DNA of 64,000 nucleotides from contig NZ_JAJAVQ010000002.1 of NCBI RefSeq assembly GCF_020531985.1, positions 620,001-684,000 of the forward strand. Reading direction: 5' to 3'. Source of the stretch: Rheinheimera aquimaris (GTDB taxonomy: Bacteria; Pseudomonadota; Gammaproteobacteria; Enterobacterales; Alteromonadaceae). A program made the position numbers and the translations under genes. How positions within the stretch are numbered: position 1 is the stretch's first letter; each line of letters starts with the position of its first letter. Shown piece by piece: positions 51,740 through 61,297 of this stretch. The notes beneath the pieces were generated by a model. The model was not told where the DNA came from. It did not search any database and saw only the letters and a list, made by a program, of their open reading frames with translations.

Positions 51740-51976
51740 ATGTCTAGAGTGTGCCAAGTAACTGGCAAAGGTCCGATGGTGGGTAACCGTCGTTCACACG
51801 CCAACAATGCTACTAAGCGCCGTTTCCTGCCTAACCTGCAAACTCACCGTTTCTGGGTTGAAAGCGAAAACCGTTTTGTTACATTACGTACTTCTACCCG
51901 TGGTATGCGCATCATCGATAAGAAAGGTATCGATGCGGTATTAGCCGAAGTGCGTGCTAACGGTCACAAGGTGTAA
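51740..51976 (+). CDS. rpmB: 50S ribosomal protein L28
   Basis: A 78-aa L28 starting [20 protein letters not shown], the family signature. It lacks the paired zinc-binding cysteines of the C+ form (only Cys5 remains), as in E. coli. TGGAGA precedes the ATG. First gene of the two-gene L28-L33 operon. Confidence 0.97.
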   Translation: MSRVCQVTGKGPMVGNRRSHANNATKRRFLPNLQTHRFWVESENRFVTLRTSTRGMRIIDKKGIDAVLAEVRANGHKV

Positions 51977-51987
51977 GGAAATAAAAA

Positions 51988-52143
51988 ATGCGCGATAAAA
52001 TCCGTTTAGTTTCTTCTGCTGGTACCGGTTTCTTCTATACAACTACGAAGAACAAGCGCACCATGCCAGAAAAAATGGAAATCAAAAAGTTCGATCCTAA
52101 AGTGCGCAAGCACGTGATTTTCAAAGAAGCGAAAATCAAGTAA
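51988..52143 (+). CDS. rpmG: 50S ribosomal protein L33
   Basis: A 51-aa L33, starting [20 protein letters not shown] and ending [11 protein letters not shown]. It is the cysteine-free form. AAGGAA lies 8-13 bases upstream of ATG 51988, eleven bases after the rpmB stop. A strong terminator follows. Confidence 0.97.
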   Translation: MRDKIRLVSSAGTGFFYTTTKNKRTMPEKMEIKKFDPKVRKHVIFKEAKIK

Positions 52144-52153
52144 TCGAACACAG

Positions 52154-52183
52154 AAACCCGGCCAACGCCGGGTTTTTGCTTTT
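52154..52183 (+). terminator. strong terminator after rpmG
   Basis: AAACCCGGC (52154-52162), CAAC loop, GCCGGGTTT (52167-52175), then TTGCTTTTT. A classic Rho-independent terminator. Confidence 0.92.
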
Positions 52184-52238
52184 TAGGCCCCGCCTCGGCT
52201 ACTATGCCTCTGTTGTTTAATCACGTTTGGCCCCGCGC

Positions 52239-52718
52239 ATGCTTAAACTGTCCCGCCGCAACTGGAACAATGTGCTTATTTTCGCCGTTCTGGTGCTGAT
52301 GTTTGTACTCTATGGTATTCCGCAGCGCCTGCAGCAATTATCTGCCGATGAACACCGTTTGGTACCGGAAGATAGTCAGTTATTAATGGTGGCGCTGGGT
52401 GAGCTGCGGCTTATTCAGGCAGGCAGTGTATGGCGTTTACAGCCGGCTGCTGATAAAGCGGTAGATGCCGCCAAGCTGGCAATGGCCTGGCAGCATACGA
52501 TCTTAACACCGGTTGACGTTGAGCATGACAGCAAAAGCCATGTTCCCGTTGCCCAGGCCAGTGTGCAGCTGGCAGGGCAAACAGCGCCGCTCATCTGGTT
52601 GTTATATCCCTCCGCTGAACCTGGGCAATATTTGCTACAACAGGCTGGGCAGAGTCAGTTTTATCTGTTAACTGCTGCACAGGCAGCTCAGTTGTTTTTA
52701 ATCGATAGTGCGGAGTAA
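52239..52718 (+). CDS. hypothetical membrane-anchored protein
   Basis: A 159-aa protein I do not recognise. One N-terminal helix (about residues 12-28, [17 protein letters not shown]) is followed by a mainly beta/alpha periplasmic-looking domain rich in Gln and Leu, with no cysteines in the domain. I used ATG 52239; the open frame starts at TTG 52227. It ends two bases before mutM in the same direction, implying co-transcription, and lies just after the L33 terminator. Similar small anchored proteins occur at this place in related genera, as far as I recall. Confidence 0.7.
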   Translation: MLKLSRRNWNNVLIFAVLVLMFVLYGIPQRLQQLSADEHRLVPEDSQLLMVALGELRLIQAGSVWRLQPAADKAVDAAKLAMAWQHTILTPVDVEHDSKSHVPVAQASVQLAGQTAPLIWLLYPSAEPGQYLLQQAGQSQFYLLTAAQAAQLFLIDSAE

Positions 52719-52720
52719 CA

Positions 52721-53530
52721 GTGCCGGAATTACCAGAAGTTGAAGTCTCCCGTCAGGGTATTAGCCCGTATCTTGATAATCAGCGCTTAGTTAAGGTTGT
52801 TGCCCGTCAACGTCAGCTGCGCTGGTGGGTGCCGGATGAGGTCATAGCACAGCTTGATCAGCCGATCTTGTCGGTCACGCGCCGCGCCAAGTACCTGTTA
52901 ATTCAATTGCCTGCAGGCGATATTATTTTGCATCTGGGCATGTCCGGGCATCTAAAAGTGGTGCCAGCTGATACGCCGGCAACGAAACATGACCATATCG
53001 ATCTGTTGTTAAGCAGTGGCAAAGTGTTGCGGCTGAACGACACCCGCCGTTTTGGCGCTGTGCTGTGGCAAGCCAAAGGTGAAGTTCACCCGTTGCTGGC
53101 CAGCCTGGGCCCTGAACCGCTGAGCGATAGGTTTAACCTTGCGCATTTACAGGCTGCTTTTGCCAAACGTAACAGTGCAGTGAAACTGGTGCTGATGGAC
53201 AATCATGTGGTTGTGGGTGTGGGGAATATCTACGCCAACGAAGCGCTATTTAAAGCCGGTATTTTACCAACGAAACCGGCAAAGCAGGTGACTGACACTC
53301 AACTTGCGAGGCTGTTGCCAGTAATAAAAGAGACACTGACTGCCGCGATTAAGCAAGGTGGTACGACACTGAAAGATTTTAGCCAGGCAGATGGTAAGCC
53401 CGGCTATTTCGCTCAGCAGCTGCTGGTATATGGGCGTGGAGGCCAGCCTTGTGTCAGTTGTGGTAAAGACCTGACAGAAATCCGCCTGGGGCAGCGCAGC
53501 ACGGTATTCTGCGCCAGTTGCCAGCAATAG
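52721..53530 (+). CDS. mutM: formamidopyrimidine-DNA glycosylase
   Basis: A 269-aa Fpg (E. coli 269 aa) that excises 8-oxoguanine and cleaves the site. The processed N-terminus PELPEVE provides the catalytic Pro and Glu. The Lys of RRAKYLL (about 57) and the C-terminal zinc finger, with Cys pairs at CVSC and CASC, are present. It starts with GTG at 52721. Its stop is one base from the stop of the convergent Omp85 gene. Confidence 0.96.
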   Translation: MPELPEVEVSRQGISPYLDNQRLVKVVARQRQLRWWVPDEVIAQLDQPILSVTRRAKYLLIQLPAGDIILHLGMSGHLKVVPADTPATKHDHIDLLLSSGKVLRLNDTRRFGAVLWQAKGEVHPLLASLGPEPLSDRFNLAHLQAAFAKRNSAVKLVLMDNHVVVGVGNIYANEALFKAGILPTKPAKQVTDTQLARLLPVIKETLTAAIKQGGTTLKDFSQADGKPGYFAQQLLVYGRGGQPCVSCGKDLTEIRLGQRSTVFCASCQQ

Positions 53531-53531
53531 C

Positions 53532-55148
53532 TCAGAAACTCTTGGTGGCGGTAACCCGAAATTCAACGGAGTTCAGATTATCGTTGTCAGTGAGTGCCTT
53601 AGTGATATCCATATGGATCATCGTGCCGCGGCTGGAGTGATTCGACAGCAAACGCACGCCGCCGCCTATGCCGACCAGAGTGCCGCCGGAAGAGGTATTG
53701 GCATCCTGCTCGTCAGTTTGCCAGATTTTACCTGCATCTATGTAGCCGGCAAAAGCAACATCCAACAGCTGCCACAGTGACCAGTCGGTATAGCGGCGAT
53801 ATTCTGCCGTGACAACGGTACGGGATTCGCCACTGCGAAAGTATTCCGGGTAAGCGCGAAGCTGATCTTCGCCGCCGATATACAGCGGTTCATCACGAAA
53901 CAGGTTTTCGCCTTTATCCAGAGCCAGTTTGCCCACTAAGCTGCTGTAATCGCTAAGCTGTTTCACCAGTTGCCAGTGGGTACTGAATAAATACTGCGTT
54001 TGCTCAAATTCGCGTTGTGTCCAGCTGGCGTCAGACAGCAACCAAAGATCATCTGCCAGTTGCCAGTTTTTTGCTGCAGTAAGCTGCCAGAATACTGCAT
54101 TATCATCAGCACCAAGAGGTTTGCTGTACTGACCCAGCCGGGCATTGAGCTGCCAGCCAAAATTGAAATCTTCTGTACGATTAAATGATTGAATATTAAA
54201 TAGTTTTTTGTAATCTGCCTGAATAAACTCGTACTCCAGCCAGTAACCGGTTAAATTGCGGTTTTGCGGCGCGCCAAATAGCGTCTCACTGGTTTCATAG
54301 AACTTGAAGTTATCCAGTTCGACTGCCGCTTTTAGGCGGTGAATATTATTGCCGCTGATGTTCAGCTTATAACCGAACTCGGCTTTGGCATGATTATGCT
54401 GGCGCTGGTAGCGGTTATATTCATCACCGGCATCGTACTCGATTACATCTTCCGATACCCGGTTTATTTCAAAGCCCAATGCCCAAGGGGATGCTAAACG
54501 GTAAAATGGCCTTTGCACACTCAATTGATAGTTATTGCCGTCACTGTTTTTACTGTAGCCCAAGGCACTGTTCCAAAAGCTACCAAACATATTCGGCGAG
54601 AAGAACATAAAACCCAGGCCGGTGCGCTCACTCTCGTGTTTATATTCCAGGCTTAAGCGGTTACCGGTGCCAAGCAGGTTATCTTCTTCAAAACCGATAG
54701 CACTTTTACTGCGCCCGCCCTCGCTGGAGAAATCCAGCGTGGGCAGCAACGACCAGTTATCCCAGGTGGCAACATTGACAATAACGCTGTTGCTGTCAGC
54801 GCAATAATGGCTGATGCGTACCTCAGCTTCGCGCAGGTAGCGCCGGCTGCGCAATAAACGTTCTGTTTCAGCTAAATCGTCCAGATGCAGCTTATCGCCT
54901 GCCTGAAACAGCAAATCATCTGCCAACACAGACTCGCGGGTAACGGTATGGGTGTAGTTAGCGAACTCATGCAACCAGAAAGAATCTTTGTCGGTCAGGT
55001 CAAATACATTATTGGGACTGTAAGTGACACTATGTATGGTGACGTCAGACTCGTTGACCAGAAACTGATTATCGGCAACAGCCTGACACTCTGCGCGGGC
55101 ATATCCGGCAGAGATCAGCAGTAGGGCTGAGCTGACAGCTAATTTCAT
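53532..55148 (-). CDS. Omp85-family outer-membrane barrel protein with short N-terminal domain
   Basis: A 538-aa protein with a signal peptide (about 1-19, cleavage after YARA), one POTRA-like domain (about 35-130) and a C-terminal beta-barrel ending in SF, as Omp85 proteins do. The loop-6 region reads GGEDQLRAYP, a variant of the usual VRGY/F motif with Ala for Gly. It is far shorter than BamA (five POTRA domains) and TamA (three), so it is not the main assembly machine. It has no TamB partner beside it. Function unknown; such short Omp85 members may insert or secrete specific proteins. Confidence 0.72.
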   Translation of the reverse strand: MKLAVSSALLLISAGYARAECQAVADNQFLVNESDVTIHSVTYSPNNVFDLTDKDSFWLHEFANYTHTVTRESVLADDLLFQAGDKLHLDDLAETERLLRSRRYLREAEVRISHYCADSNSVIVNVATWDNWSLLPTLDFSSEGGRSKSAIGFEEDNLLGTGNRLSLEYKHESERTGLGFMFFSPNMFGSFWNSALGYSKNSDGNNYQLSVQRPFYRLASPWALGFEINRVSEDVIEYDAGDEYNRYQRQHNHAKAEFGYKLNISGNNIHRLKAAVELDNFKFYETSETLFGAPQNRNLTGYWLEYEFIQADYKKLFNIQSFNRTEDFNFGWQLNARLGQYSKPLGADDNAVFWQLTAAKNWQLADDLWLLSDASWTQREFEQTQYLFSTHWQLVKQLSDYSSLVGKLALDKGENLFRDEPLYIGGEDQLRAYPEYFRSGESRTVVTAEYRRYTDWSLWQLLDVAFAGYIDAGKIWQTDEQDANTSSGGTLVGIGGGVRLLSNHSSRGTMIHMDITKALTDNDNLNSVEFRVTATKSF

Positions 55149-55232
55149 AAGTCACTCCATTGCAGGCATCAGTCGAGTGTAGTTTACTAACCTTAAGGTA
55201 ACATTAACCTTGTTAGGCGTCAGATATTTAGC

Positions 55233-56081
55233 TTATGTTTTATCGGCTGCTTTATCATTTTCCTGAGGTTGCGTTTTGTCATCTGTGGCGTGGTTCAGAT
55301 ACACCACACGCTGGGGAAAGGGGATTTCTATACCGGCTTTGTCAAACGCCAGTTTTACCTCTTCCTGTAGGCTGTTGCGTAAATCACGGAAGTTCTCCCG
55401 TTTACTCCAGACCGAAAATTGGATGTTCAGTGCAGAATCACCAAAACCAAGAAATAAGAACATCGGGTTGGGTTCGTCCAGGCACAACGGGTTTTTATCA
55501 GCGACATCCATTAGCACCTTGCGCACAACAGCGATTTGCTCTTTATAAGCAACACCCAACAGCAGGTCAAAACGCCTGATTGGAAAACGGGTCAGGTTTG
55601 TTACTTCGCTTTTAATCAGGGTTTCGTTTGGAATGCGTACAAACAGGTTATCAAAAGTACGCAGTTTTACCGACAATAAATCAATCGATAGCACTTCACC
55701 TGTGGTATTGCCTACCTTTATCGTATCGCCAAGTTTAAACGGCTGCTCACCAATCAGAAATAAACCACTGATAAGGTTTGACGCCGAGGTTTGAGATGCA
55801 AAACCCAGCGCTACAGACAACACGCCGGCCGCACCCAGCAGTACGCTTAGTGAAAAGCCAAGCTGCTTCAGAGCCGACGCGACAAACAACGCAACAATCA
55901 GCCAGTACAGCAGCCGTTTAAACAATACGATATGGTGCTGGGAGAAGTTTTTACTGAAAAAACGGCTGACGGCGCGTGATGCCATACTGGCACAGATAAA
56001 ACCGGCCAGCAGTAAAACAGAGGCTTTAATGAGGTGGTCAATATGCTCGCTTTGCAACCAGTGTAAAAATGATTCTGTCAT
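55233..56081 (-). CDS. small-conductance mechanosensitive channel (MscS family)
   Basis: A 282-aa MscS-type channel that releases solutes on hypo-osmotic shock. Three transmembrane helices are followed by the pore helix VLLGAAGVLSVALGFASQ (around 81-98), the QTSASNLISGLF segment and a cytosolic beta/alphabeta vestibule (GDTIKVGNTTGEVLSIDLLSVKLRT split near 117-141). It follows the unidentified 266-aa gene after 12 bp, so the two are an operon. Confidence 0.9.
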   Translation of the reverse strand: MTESFLHWLQSEHIDHLIKASVLLLAGFICASMASRAVSRFFSKNFSQHHIVLFKRLLYWLIVALFVASALKQLGFSLSVLLGAAGVLSVALGFASQTSASNLISGLFLIGEQPFKLGDTIKVGNTTGEVLSIDLLSVKLRTFDNLFVRIPNETLIKSEVTNLTRFPIRRFDLLLGVAYKEQIAVVRKVLMDVADKNPLCLDEPNPMFLFLGFGDSALNIQFSVWSKRENFRDLRNSLQEEVKLAFDKAGIEIPFPQRVVYLNHATDDKTQPQENDKAADKT

Positions 56082-56093
56082 AAAGCCCCCGGA

Positions 56094-56894
56094 TTAATCA
56101 CTGAATATATCGGTAAAAGCACGCACCAGACTGTGCTTTTCCGGCTTTTGTATCGGTTCCGACAGCAGAGTGGCGCCTATGGCTTCAGCCGCAGATAACT
56201 TGCCGGTGCGAAAATGCGCCAATGCCTGCAAACCTTCGTGGCTCAGTGTCACCGGATCGGTCCATAAGCTGCCGTCAGGCAAGGCATACAATGCCAGAAA
56301 GGGTACCGGTATGCTGAGCTTATCTATCGACAGCATCTGAGTTGAATGGTTATGCACCGTAACCGGCGTGACCGCCCGGTGTGATCGCACAGATAACTCC
56401 GTTTTGGCGTGGCGGGCGTGGGTTTTATCGGCATAACACAGCTCCCCAACTTGAGTTGAAGGGCCAAACCAGGTATCGGACAGTCGCTGCACGGCTATAT
56501 TCTGCAACAGTAAATCCGGGCCCTTCAGCATTACACTTAACGTTACCGGCGAGCTGATATACAAGGTGGTTTGCTCATTCGGTGGCAGGTTAACCGGCTG
56601 CAGGGTTTTGACCACAACCGGTCTGTCCATCAAACGCGGTAACAGCTGGTAGCTGGCCTGACTTTGATTTATCAGGTAGCGCTGGCTGGTTAAGTGCACG
56701 GGGATCATGCTGACTTCAGCATGACACGGTACCTGTAACACCTCTTCTGTACTATATTCATGGGCCAGCAACCATTGCTGGCTTTGACGCTGTAAATAAA
56801 TATGCAGCGGGCCCAGCCGGTAGTGGCGGCAGGCGTTGATGGCAACTTCTTGTGGTAGCCACCAGGCGCATTGCTCGTTCTGCTTGTTTGGCAT
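56094..56894 (-). CDS. uncharacterised protein linked to MscS (possibly DUF432)
   Basis: A 266-aa soluble protein, beta-rich, with no signal peptide or transmembrane helix. I do not firmly recognise it. Its size and its place directly before an mscS gene resemble the DUF432 proteins that travel with MscS channels, but I cannot confirm this by eye. Gene start MPNKQNEQCAWWL at 56894. The 12-bp gap to mscS suggests a shared function in channel regulation or cell-envelope stress. Confidence 0.55.
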   Translation of the reverse strand: MPNKQNEQCAWWLPQEVAINACRHYRLGPLHIYLQRQSQQWLLAHEYSTEEVLQVPCHAEVSMIPVHLTSQRYLINQSQASYQLLPRLMDRPVVVKTLQPVNLPPNEQTTLYISSPVTLSVMLKGPDLLLQNIAVQRLSDTWFGPSTQVGELCYADKTHARHAKTELSVRSHRAVTPVTVHNHSTQMLSIDKLSIPVPFLALYALPDGSLWTDPVTLSHEGLQALAHFRTGKLSAAEAIGATLLSEPIQKPEKHSLVRAFTDIFSD

Positions 56895-56966
56895 TTGATC
56901 ACACCTTTCATGCTTGATGGCGCTATCTTAGCAAGAAGCATAGTCTGTACCCAAGGTGATATTCAG

Positions 56967-56993
56967 TTGAGATTCACAGCAAGGCTTTATAAA
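56967..56993 (+). promoter_or_regulatory. possible mgtE promoter
   Basis: TTGAGA (56967-56972) and TATAAA (56988-56993) with a 15-bp spacer, 64 bp before the start codon. The spacer is short, so this is tentative. No magnesium riboswitch is apparent in the leader. Confidence 0.35.
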
Positions 56994-57056
56994 ATAGCGC
57001 CAATTTTTGCTTATTCAGCAATACGTTAATTTACAACTGCGGAGGGTGACACTGCT

Positions 57057-58400
57057 ATGGAATTACCAGCACTAATCGCCACACTTCGCAATGCTCTGGA
57101 ATCAGGTACCGTTGTACAGTTGCGTGAGCAACTGGATGATGTGCACCCGGCTGACTTAGCCAGCGCGCTGGTGGAGTTTGCGCCAAACGATTTATGGACT
57201 TTACTGACAGTACTGCCGCGCGCTGAGCAGGCAGAAGTGTTTGGCTATCTGCCCGCAGAAGAGCAGGTTAGCTTATCTATCAGCATCAGCCGGCGTAAGC
57301 TGGCACCCATCATCCGCCAGATGTCGTCAGATGAGCGGGCCGATTTATTTAACCGCTTAAGTGACGAGCAGCGTGAAACGTTGTTACCGGCGCTGGCGCA
57401 GGCAGAACGCGAAGACCTGCTGCGGCTGACATCGCATGAAGAAGGTACCGCAGGTGCCATCATGACATCTGACTATGCCATTTTGGCGCAGGACCTGACG
57501 GTGGCCCAGGCCCTGGACTCTTTGCGCCGCGAAGCGCCGGATAAAGAAACCATTTACTCGGCTTATGTAGTCGATGCAGCCCGTCAGCTAATTGGCGTGG
57601 TGTCGCTGCGCGATCTTATTCTGGCTCCGGTCACCATGCCGATTGATGAGCTGGTTAACCATGACCCTATTTACGCCAGTGTTGATATGCCGCAGGAGGA
57701 AGTCGCGGCACTGATCGCTAAATATGACTTACTGGCGCTGCCGATTATTAACAGTGAAAACCAGATGGTTGGCATCGTAACTTATGATGATGCAATGGAT
57801 GTCGCAGCAGAAGAGGCCACGGAAGATTTTCATAAAACCGCCACTATCGGTAAGTTGGAAAGCAGTGTTAAAGATGCCGGTATTTTCCTACTGTACCGTA
57901 AAAGGGTGCTGTGGCTAGTGATCCTGGTGTTTGGCAATATATTCTCTGGTGCCGGCATTGCGTATTTTGAAGGTACTATAGCAACACACGTTGCCTTGCT
58001 GTTTTTCTTACCACTACTGATTGGCAGCAGCGGTAATGCCGGCGCGCAGTCAGGTACGCTGATGGTACGGGCGCTGGCAACAGGTGACATTAAATTACGT
58101 GACTGGGGCTACTTGCTGGGTAAGGAGTGTCTGGTCGCAGGTCTGCTTGGCTTTACCATGGCGGCGGCAGTAGTTGGCCTTGGCTGGTGGCGTGGCGGCT
58201 ATGATATTGCCATGGTGGTGGCGATGACCATGATGTTAGTGGTGCTGGCCGGCAGTTTAATTGGCTTGTCGCTACCGTTTTTGCTAAGCCGCTTTAACCT
58301 TGACCCGGCAACCGCCAGTGGCCCGCTGATTACCTCTATTGCCGACGTCGCCGGCGTCGTATTGTACTTCTCCATCGCGACCTGGTATTTGGGTTTGTAA
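57057..58400 (+). CDS. mgtE: MgtE-family magnesium transporter
   Basis: A 447-aa Mg(II) channel. An N-terminal helical domain (HPADLASALVEFAP near 29-42), two CBS domains (about 130-250) that sense Mg(II), a plug helix and five transmembrane helices (about 280-445) are present. The pore segment GSSGNAGAQSGTLMVRALATGD (split near 323-344) is typical. GGAGGG precedes ATG 57057. Convergent with the GGDEF-EAL gene, three bases apart. Confidence 0.92.
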   Translation: MELPALIATLRNALESGTVVQLREQLDDVHPADLASALVEFAPNDLWTLLTVLPRAEQAEVFGYLPAEEQVSLSISISRRKLAPIIRQMSSDERADLFNRLSDEQRETLLPALAQAEREDLLRLTSHEEGTAGAIMTSDYAILAQDLTVAQALDSLRREAPDKETIYSAYVVDAARQLIGVVSLRDLILAPVTMPIDELVNHDPIYASVDMPQEEVAALIAKYDLLALPIINSENQMVGIVTYDDAMDVAAEEATEDFHKTATIGKLESSVKDAGIFLLYRKRVLWLVILVFGNIFSGAGIAYFEGTIATHVALLFFLPLLIGSSGNAGAQSGTLMVRALATGDIKLRDWGYLLGKECLVAGLLGFTMAAAVVGLGWWRGGYDIAMVVAMTMMLVVLAGSLIGLSLPFLLSRFNLDPATASGPLITSIADVAGVVLYFSIATWYLGL

Positions 58401-58403
58401 CGA

Positions 58404-60305
58404 TTAGCCGTGGGTCTGAAGCAAAGCTGGCAGCTTGTTTTCAGGCACTGCGGGCGACCAGTAATACCCCTGGCCTTCATCGCAGCCCAGACGGGTCAGT
58501 AACTGTGCTGTTGCTTCATTTTCTATACCTTCAGCAACTGTTTTTAGCCCCAGCCCTTTGGCCATATTGATGATGGCCTGTATCAGCGGTTCATCGCGTG
58601 ATGATACGCCAAGCGACGTGATAAAAGAGCGGTCAACTTTGAGTGTAGTGGCATTAAAACTGCGCAGATAGCCGAGGTTAGAGTAGCCGGTGCCGAAATC
58701 ATCGATAGCGAAGGTTACGCCCAACTTGCTTAAGTTGTTCAGCTGTTTTTGCACCAGTTCGGTATCACTTATCAGTAATGACTCTGTCAGTTCCAGCTCT
58801 AACGCACTGGCGGGTAAACGGGCATCCAATAACGCGTGCTGAATGGTCAGCTCCAGCTGCTCATTTTTAAACTGTACATAAGATAAATTTACCGCAACCC
58901 GCAGCTGGCTGAAGCCTTGCTGGCGTAAACGGGCACAAGCCAGGCAAGCTTCGGCCAACACCCAGTTTCCCAGCTCGCTAATCAGACCACATTGCTCTGC
59001 CAGTGGAATAAACTCTGCCGGGCTGATGAAACTGCCGTCGGGCTGCGGCCAGCGTAGCAGAGCTTCAACCGAGATGATCTGTTGGCTGCGCAGGTCAACC
59101 TGCGGCTGATAGTACAACACAAAGGCGCGTTGTCTGATGGCCTGACGCAAATGCTGCTGCAGGTTAAATTTATCGGCGTTATCCTGATCCAGCTTGTCGT
59201 CGTACTGGCGCACGGTATTACGGCCATCCTCTTTTGCCTTGTACATGGCTAAATCGGCCTTACGGCACAGTACATTAAACTCATTGCCATCCGCAGGGGC
59301 CAGTGAGATACCGATAGAGCCGGAAACGGTAACGCTGGTCTGCATAATATTAAAAGGTTTGGCAACTTCGGTTATCAGCTGTAACGCCAGCGTATTCAAT
59401 GCGGTATTATCGGCGACACAGGGCACCAGAAATAAAAACTCATCGCCGCCAAAACGGATAACCTGCTGATCGGCGCTCAGCGTATTTTTCAGTCTGGTTG
59501 CCAGTTCACGCAGCAGCACATCACCGGCAGAGTGGCCCAATGAATCGTTTACCGGTTTAAAGTTATCCAGATCCAAAAATAGTACCGCCAGCTGGCGCTG
59601 CTGTTGCAGGCAATAGCTCAGTGTCTGATGGTACAGTTGTTCACCTAAGATCCGGTTAGGCAAACCGGTTAACGGGTCATGGTGGGCCAAACGTTCTATT
59701 TCGCGCCGGTTGATCCGTACTTTAGCGTTTTCCAGCTGCAACGAATGCATCAGCTGGCGCATATCTCTTACCATCAGAAACACACTGAAACCTGTTACCA
59801 GCATAATCACAGCAACAAATACCAGATGTTGCCAACCCAGAGCCGGAATGAAGGGGTGCAGATAACCACTTAAGGTAAGCCAGGTTAAAAAAGTACAATA
59901 CAGCATGACAAACAGCAGCAGCGAATAAAACAAACCAACGCTGCCGAGGATAGCGGCGTAAACCAATAAGCCGGGGTATCCTAAAAGAGCAAGGTCACGT
60001 AAGCCGCCAGAGGTATAAGCCAAAGCCGACAGCATTAACGCCATAGACCATAACAATATATAGGCGGATACCAAGGCTTGTTGCTTCAGCGCAAAACCGC
60101 CGGCGACAAGCAAAGCGATACAGCCTGACAGGATGAGTAATTGGGTTGCGCCTGATGACACCACCACCGCCAGTATCAGCCCCAGCAACGTGAAACCGAT
60201 GATCTGCAGCAAGCGGCGAAGACGAAAATAACTGAACTGCCTTTGAAAATCGGCGCTATCTGTTATCGCAGCGGTATAAGTGATGGCTGAAAAGTTGTCT
60301 GGCAT
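58404..60305 (-). CDS. membrane GGDEF-EAL protein (c-di-GMP turnover)
   Basis: A 633-aa protein with about six N-terminal transmembrane helices (about 33-178), a GGDEF domain (GGDEF at 286-290) and an EAL domain (EALL at 414-417, with NLSYVQFKN, ELTESLL, DDFGTGYSN, KVDRSF and EGIEN). Both active sites look complete, so it could make or degrade cyclic di-GMP. The usual RxxD feedback motif before GGDEF is not present. The N-terminal region resembles a membrane sensor but has no recognised name. Confidence 0.88.
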   Translation of the reverse strand: MPDNFSAITYTAAITDSADFQRQFSYFRLRRLLQIIGFTLLGLILAVVVSSGATQLLILSGCIALLVAGGFALKQQALVSAYILLWSMALMLSALAYTSGGLRDLALLGYPGLLVYAAILGSVGLFYSLLLFVMLYCTFLTWLTLSGYLHPFIPALGWQHLVFVAVIMLVTGFSVFLMVRDMRQLMHSLQLENAKVRINRREIERLAHHDPLTGLPNRILGEQLYHQTLSYCLQQQRQLAVLFLDLDNFKPVNDSLGHSAGDVLLRELATRLKNTLSADQQVIRFGGDEFLFLVPCVADNTALNTLALQLITEVAKPFNIMQTSVTVSGSIGISLAPADGNEFNVLCRKADLAMYKAKEDGRNTVRQYDDKLDQDNADKFNLQQHLRQAIRQRAFVLYYQPQVDLRSQQIISVEALLRWPQPDGSFISPAEFIPLAEQCGLISELGNWVLAEACLACARLRQQGFSQLRVAVNLSYVQFKNEQLELTIQHALLDARLPASALELELTESLLISDTELVQKQLNNLSKLGVTFAIDDFGTGYSNLGYLRSFNATTLKVDRSFITSLGVSSRDEPLIQAIINMAKGLGLKTVAEGIENEATAQLLTRLGCDEGQGYYWSPAVPENKLPALLQTHG

Positions 60306-60373
60306 ACTGCGCTGACGCCATTTTATTTTAGCTATGTCTGATTAACTGTAGCGCTGAATAGTAAAAAAACCAG

Positions 60374-61237
60374 TTAGCCGGTCAGTGCCGGCTCAATATG
60401 GATCACCAGTTCAATCTTTAGCTGCTGAGCTGCCAGCTCCACTTCATCTGCCAGCTGATGAGCCTGCTGTACGCTCCAGTTACCCGGAACCAGCATATCG
60501 ACCTGGGCAAAACGTAAGGTGGCGGCGGCGCGTGTTCGCAGGTTAACAAACTGTACATCGGCACTGGCAAATACCTGCAAGCTTTGTTCAAGTTGCTGTA
60601 TGGTCTCATCAGGCAGCGCTTTATCCATTAGGCCATTGACGGCGCGATATAAGATACCGCCGCCTTCATACAAAATATGCAGTGCGACGGCAATCGCGAC
60701 CAGCGGATCAAGCCAATGCATGTCTGTCATGGCTGCGAGGGCTACACCAACCACCACGCCAGCAGTTGTCCAGACATCTGTCAGCAGGTGCTTGCCATCG
60801 CCTTCAAGTGCGGGAGAATGGTGCTGCTTGCCGCCTTGCAATAGCAGCAATGCAATACCCAGATTTATCAGGCTGGCCAGAACGGTAAGCGCTGTACCAA
60901 GCCCCAGTGTGGCGAGGGGCTGAGGGTTGATCAGGCGCTCTGCGGCGGTAAACAAAATGGCCACTGCCGCCAGAAAAATCATGCCGCCTTCAAATGCAGC
61001 CGATAAATACTCGGCTTTACTGTGGCCATAAGGGTGGCTGTCATCCGCTGGCCGGCGCGCTATGCTGACCATCAGCAGGGCAAAACCGGCACCGGCCACA
61101 TTCACCAATGACTCAATGGCGTCTGATAAAAAGCCGACCGAGCCGGTTAAATACCAGGCCAGCGTTTTTAGCGCCATAGTGGCAAATGCAGCCAGTAGGG
61201 ACAATAGCAGTAGCTGACGTGGTCGCAGGCTAAACAT
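60374..61237 (-). CDS. cation diffusion facilitator (CDF) exporter
   Basis: A 287-aa CDF protein with six transmembrane helices and a C-terminal cytosolic domain (about 205-287). The site in TM5 is HLLTD (HxxxD), as in zinc exporters, but TM2 reads SDAIESLVN, where Glu and Asn replace the usual His/Asp and Asp. The HPYGHSKAEY loop is typical. The metal is therefore not predictable, with Zn, Fe, Mn or Co possible. A lone gene upstream of the arsJ end. Confidence 0.82.
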   Translation of the reverse strand: MFSLRPRQLLLLSLLAAFATMALKTLAWYLTGSVGFLSDAIESLVNVAGAGFALLMVSIARRPADDSHPYGHSKAEYLSAAFEGGMIFLAAVAILFTAAERLINPQPLATLGLGTALTVLASLINLGIALLLLQGGKQHHSPALEGDGKHLLTDVWTTAGVVVGVALAAMTDMHWLDPLVAIAVALHILYEGGGILYRAVNGLMDKALPDETIQQLEQSLQVFASADVQFVNLRTRAAATLRFAQVDMLVPGNWSVQQAHQLADEVELAAQQLKIELVIHIEPALTG

Positions 61238-61297
61238 AATGATATTCCAGAGTGTTATCAGCGGCTTATTGCAGTGTAGAGCAGGTGAAGAACAAAG

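Noticed and set aside
56895..57056. Magnesium riboswitch before mgtE
   Set aside because: The leader is too short and lacks the conserved M-box helices as far as can be judged by eye.
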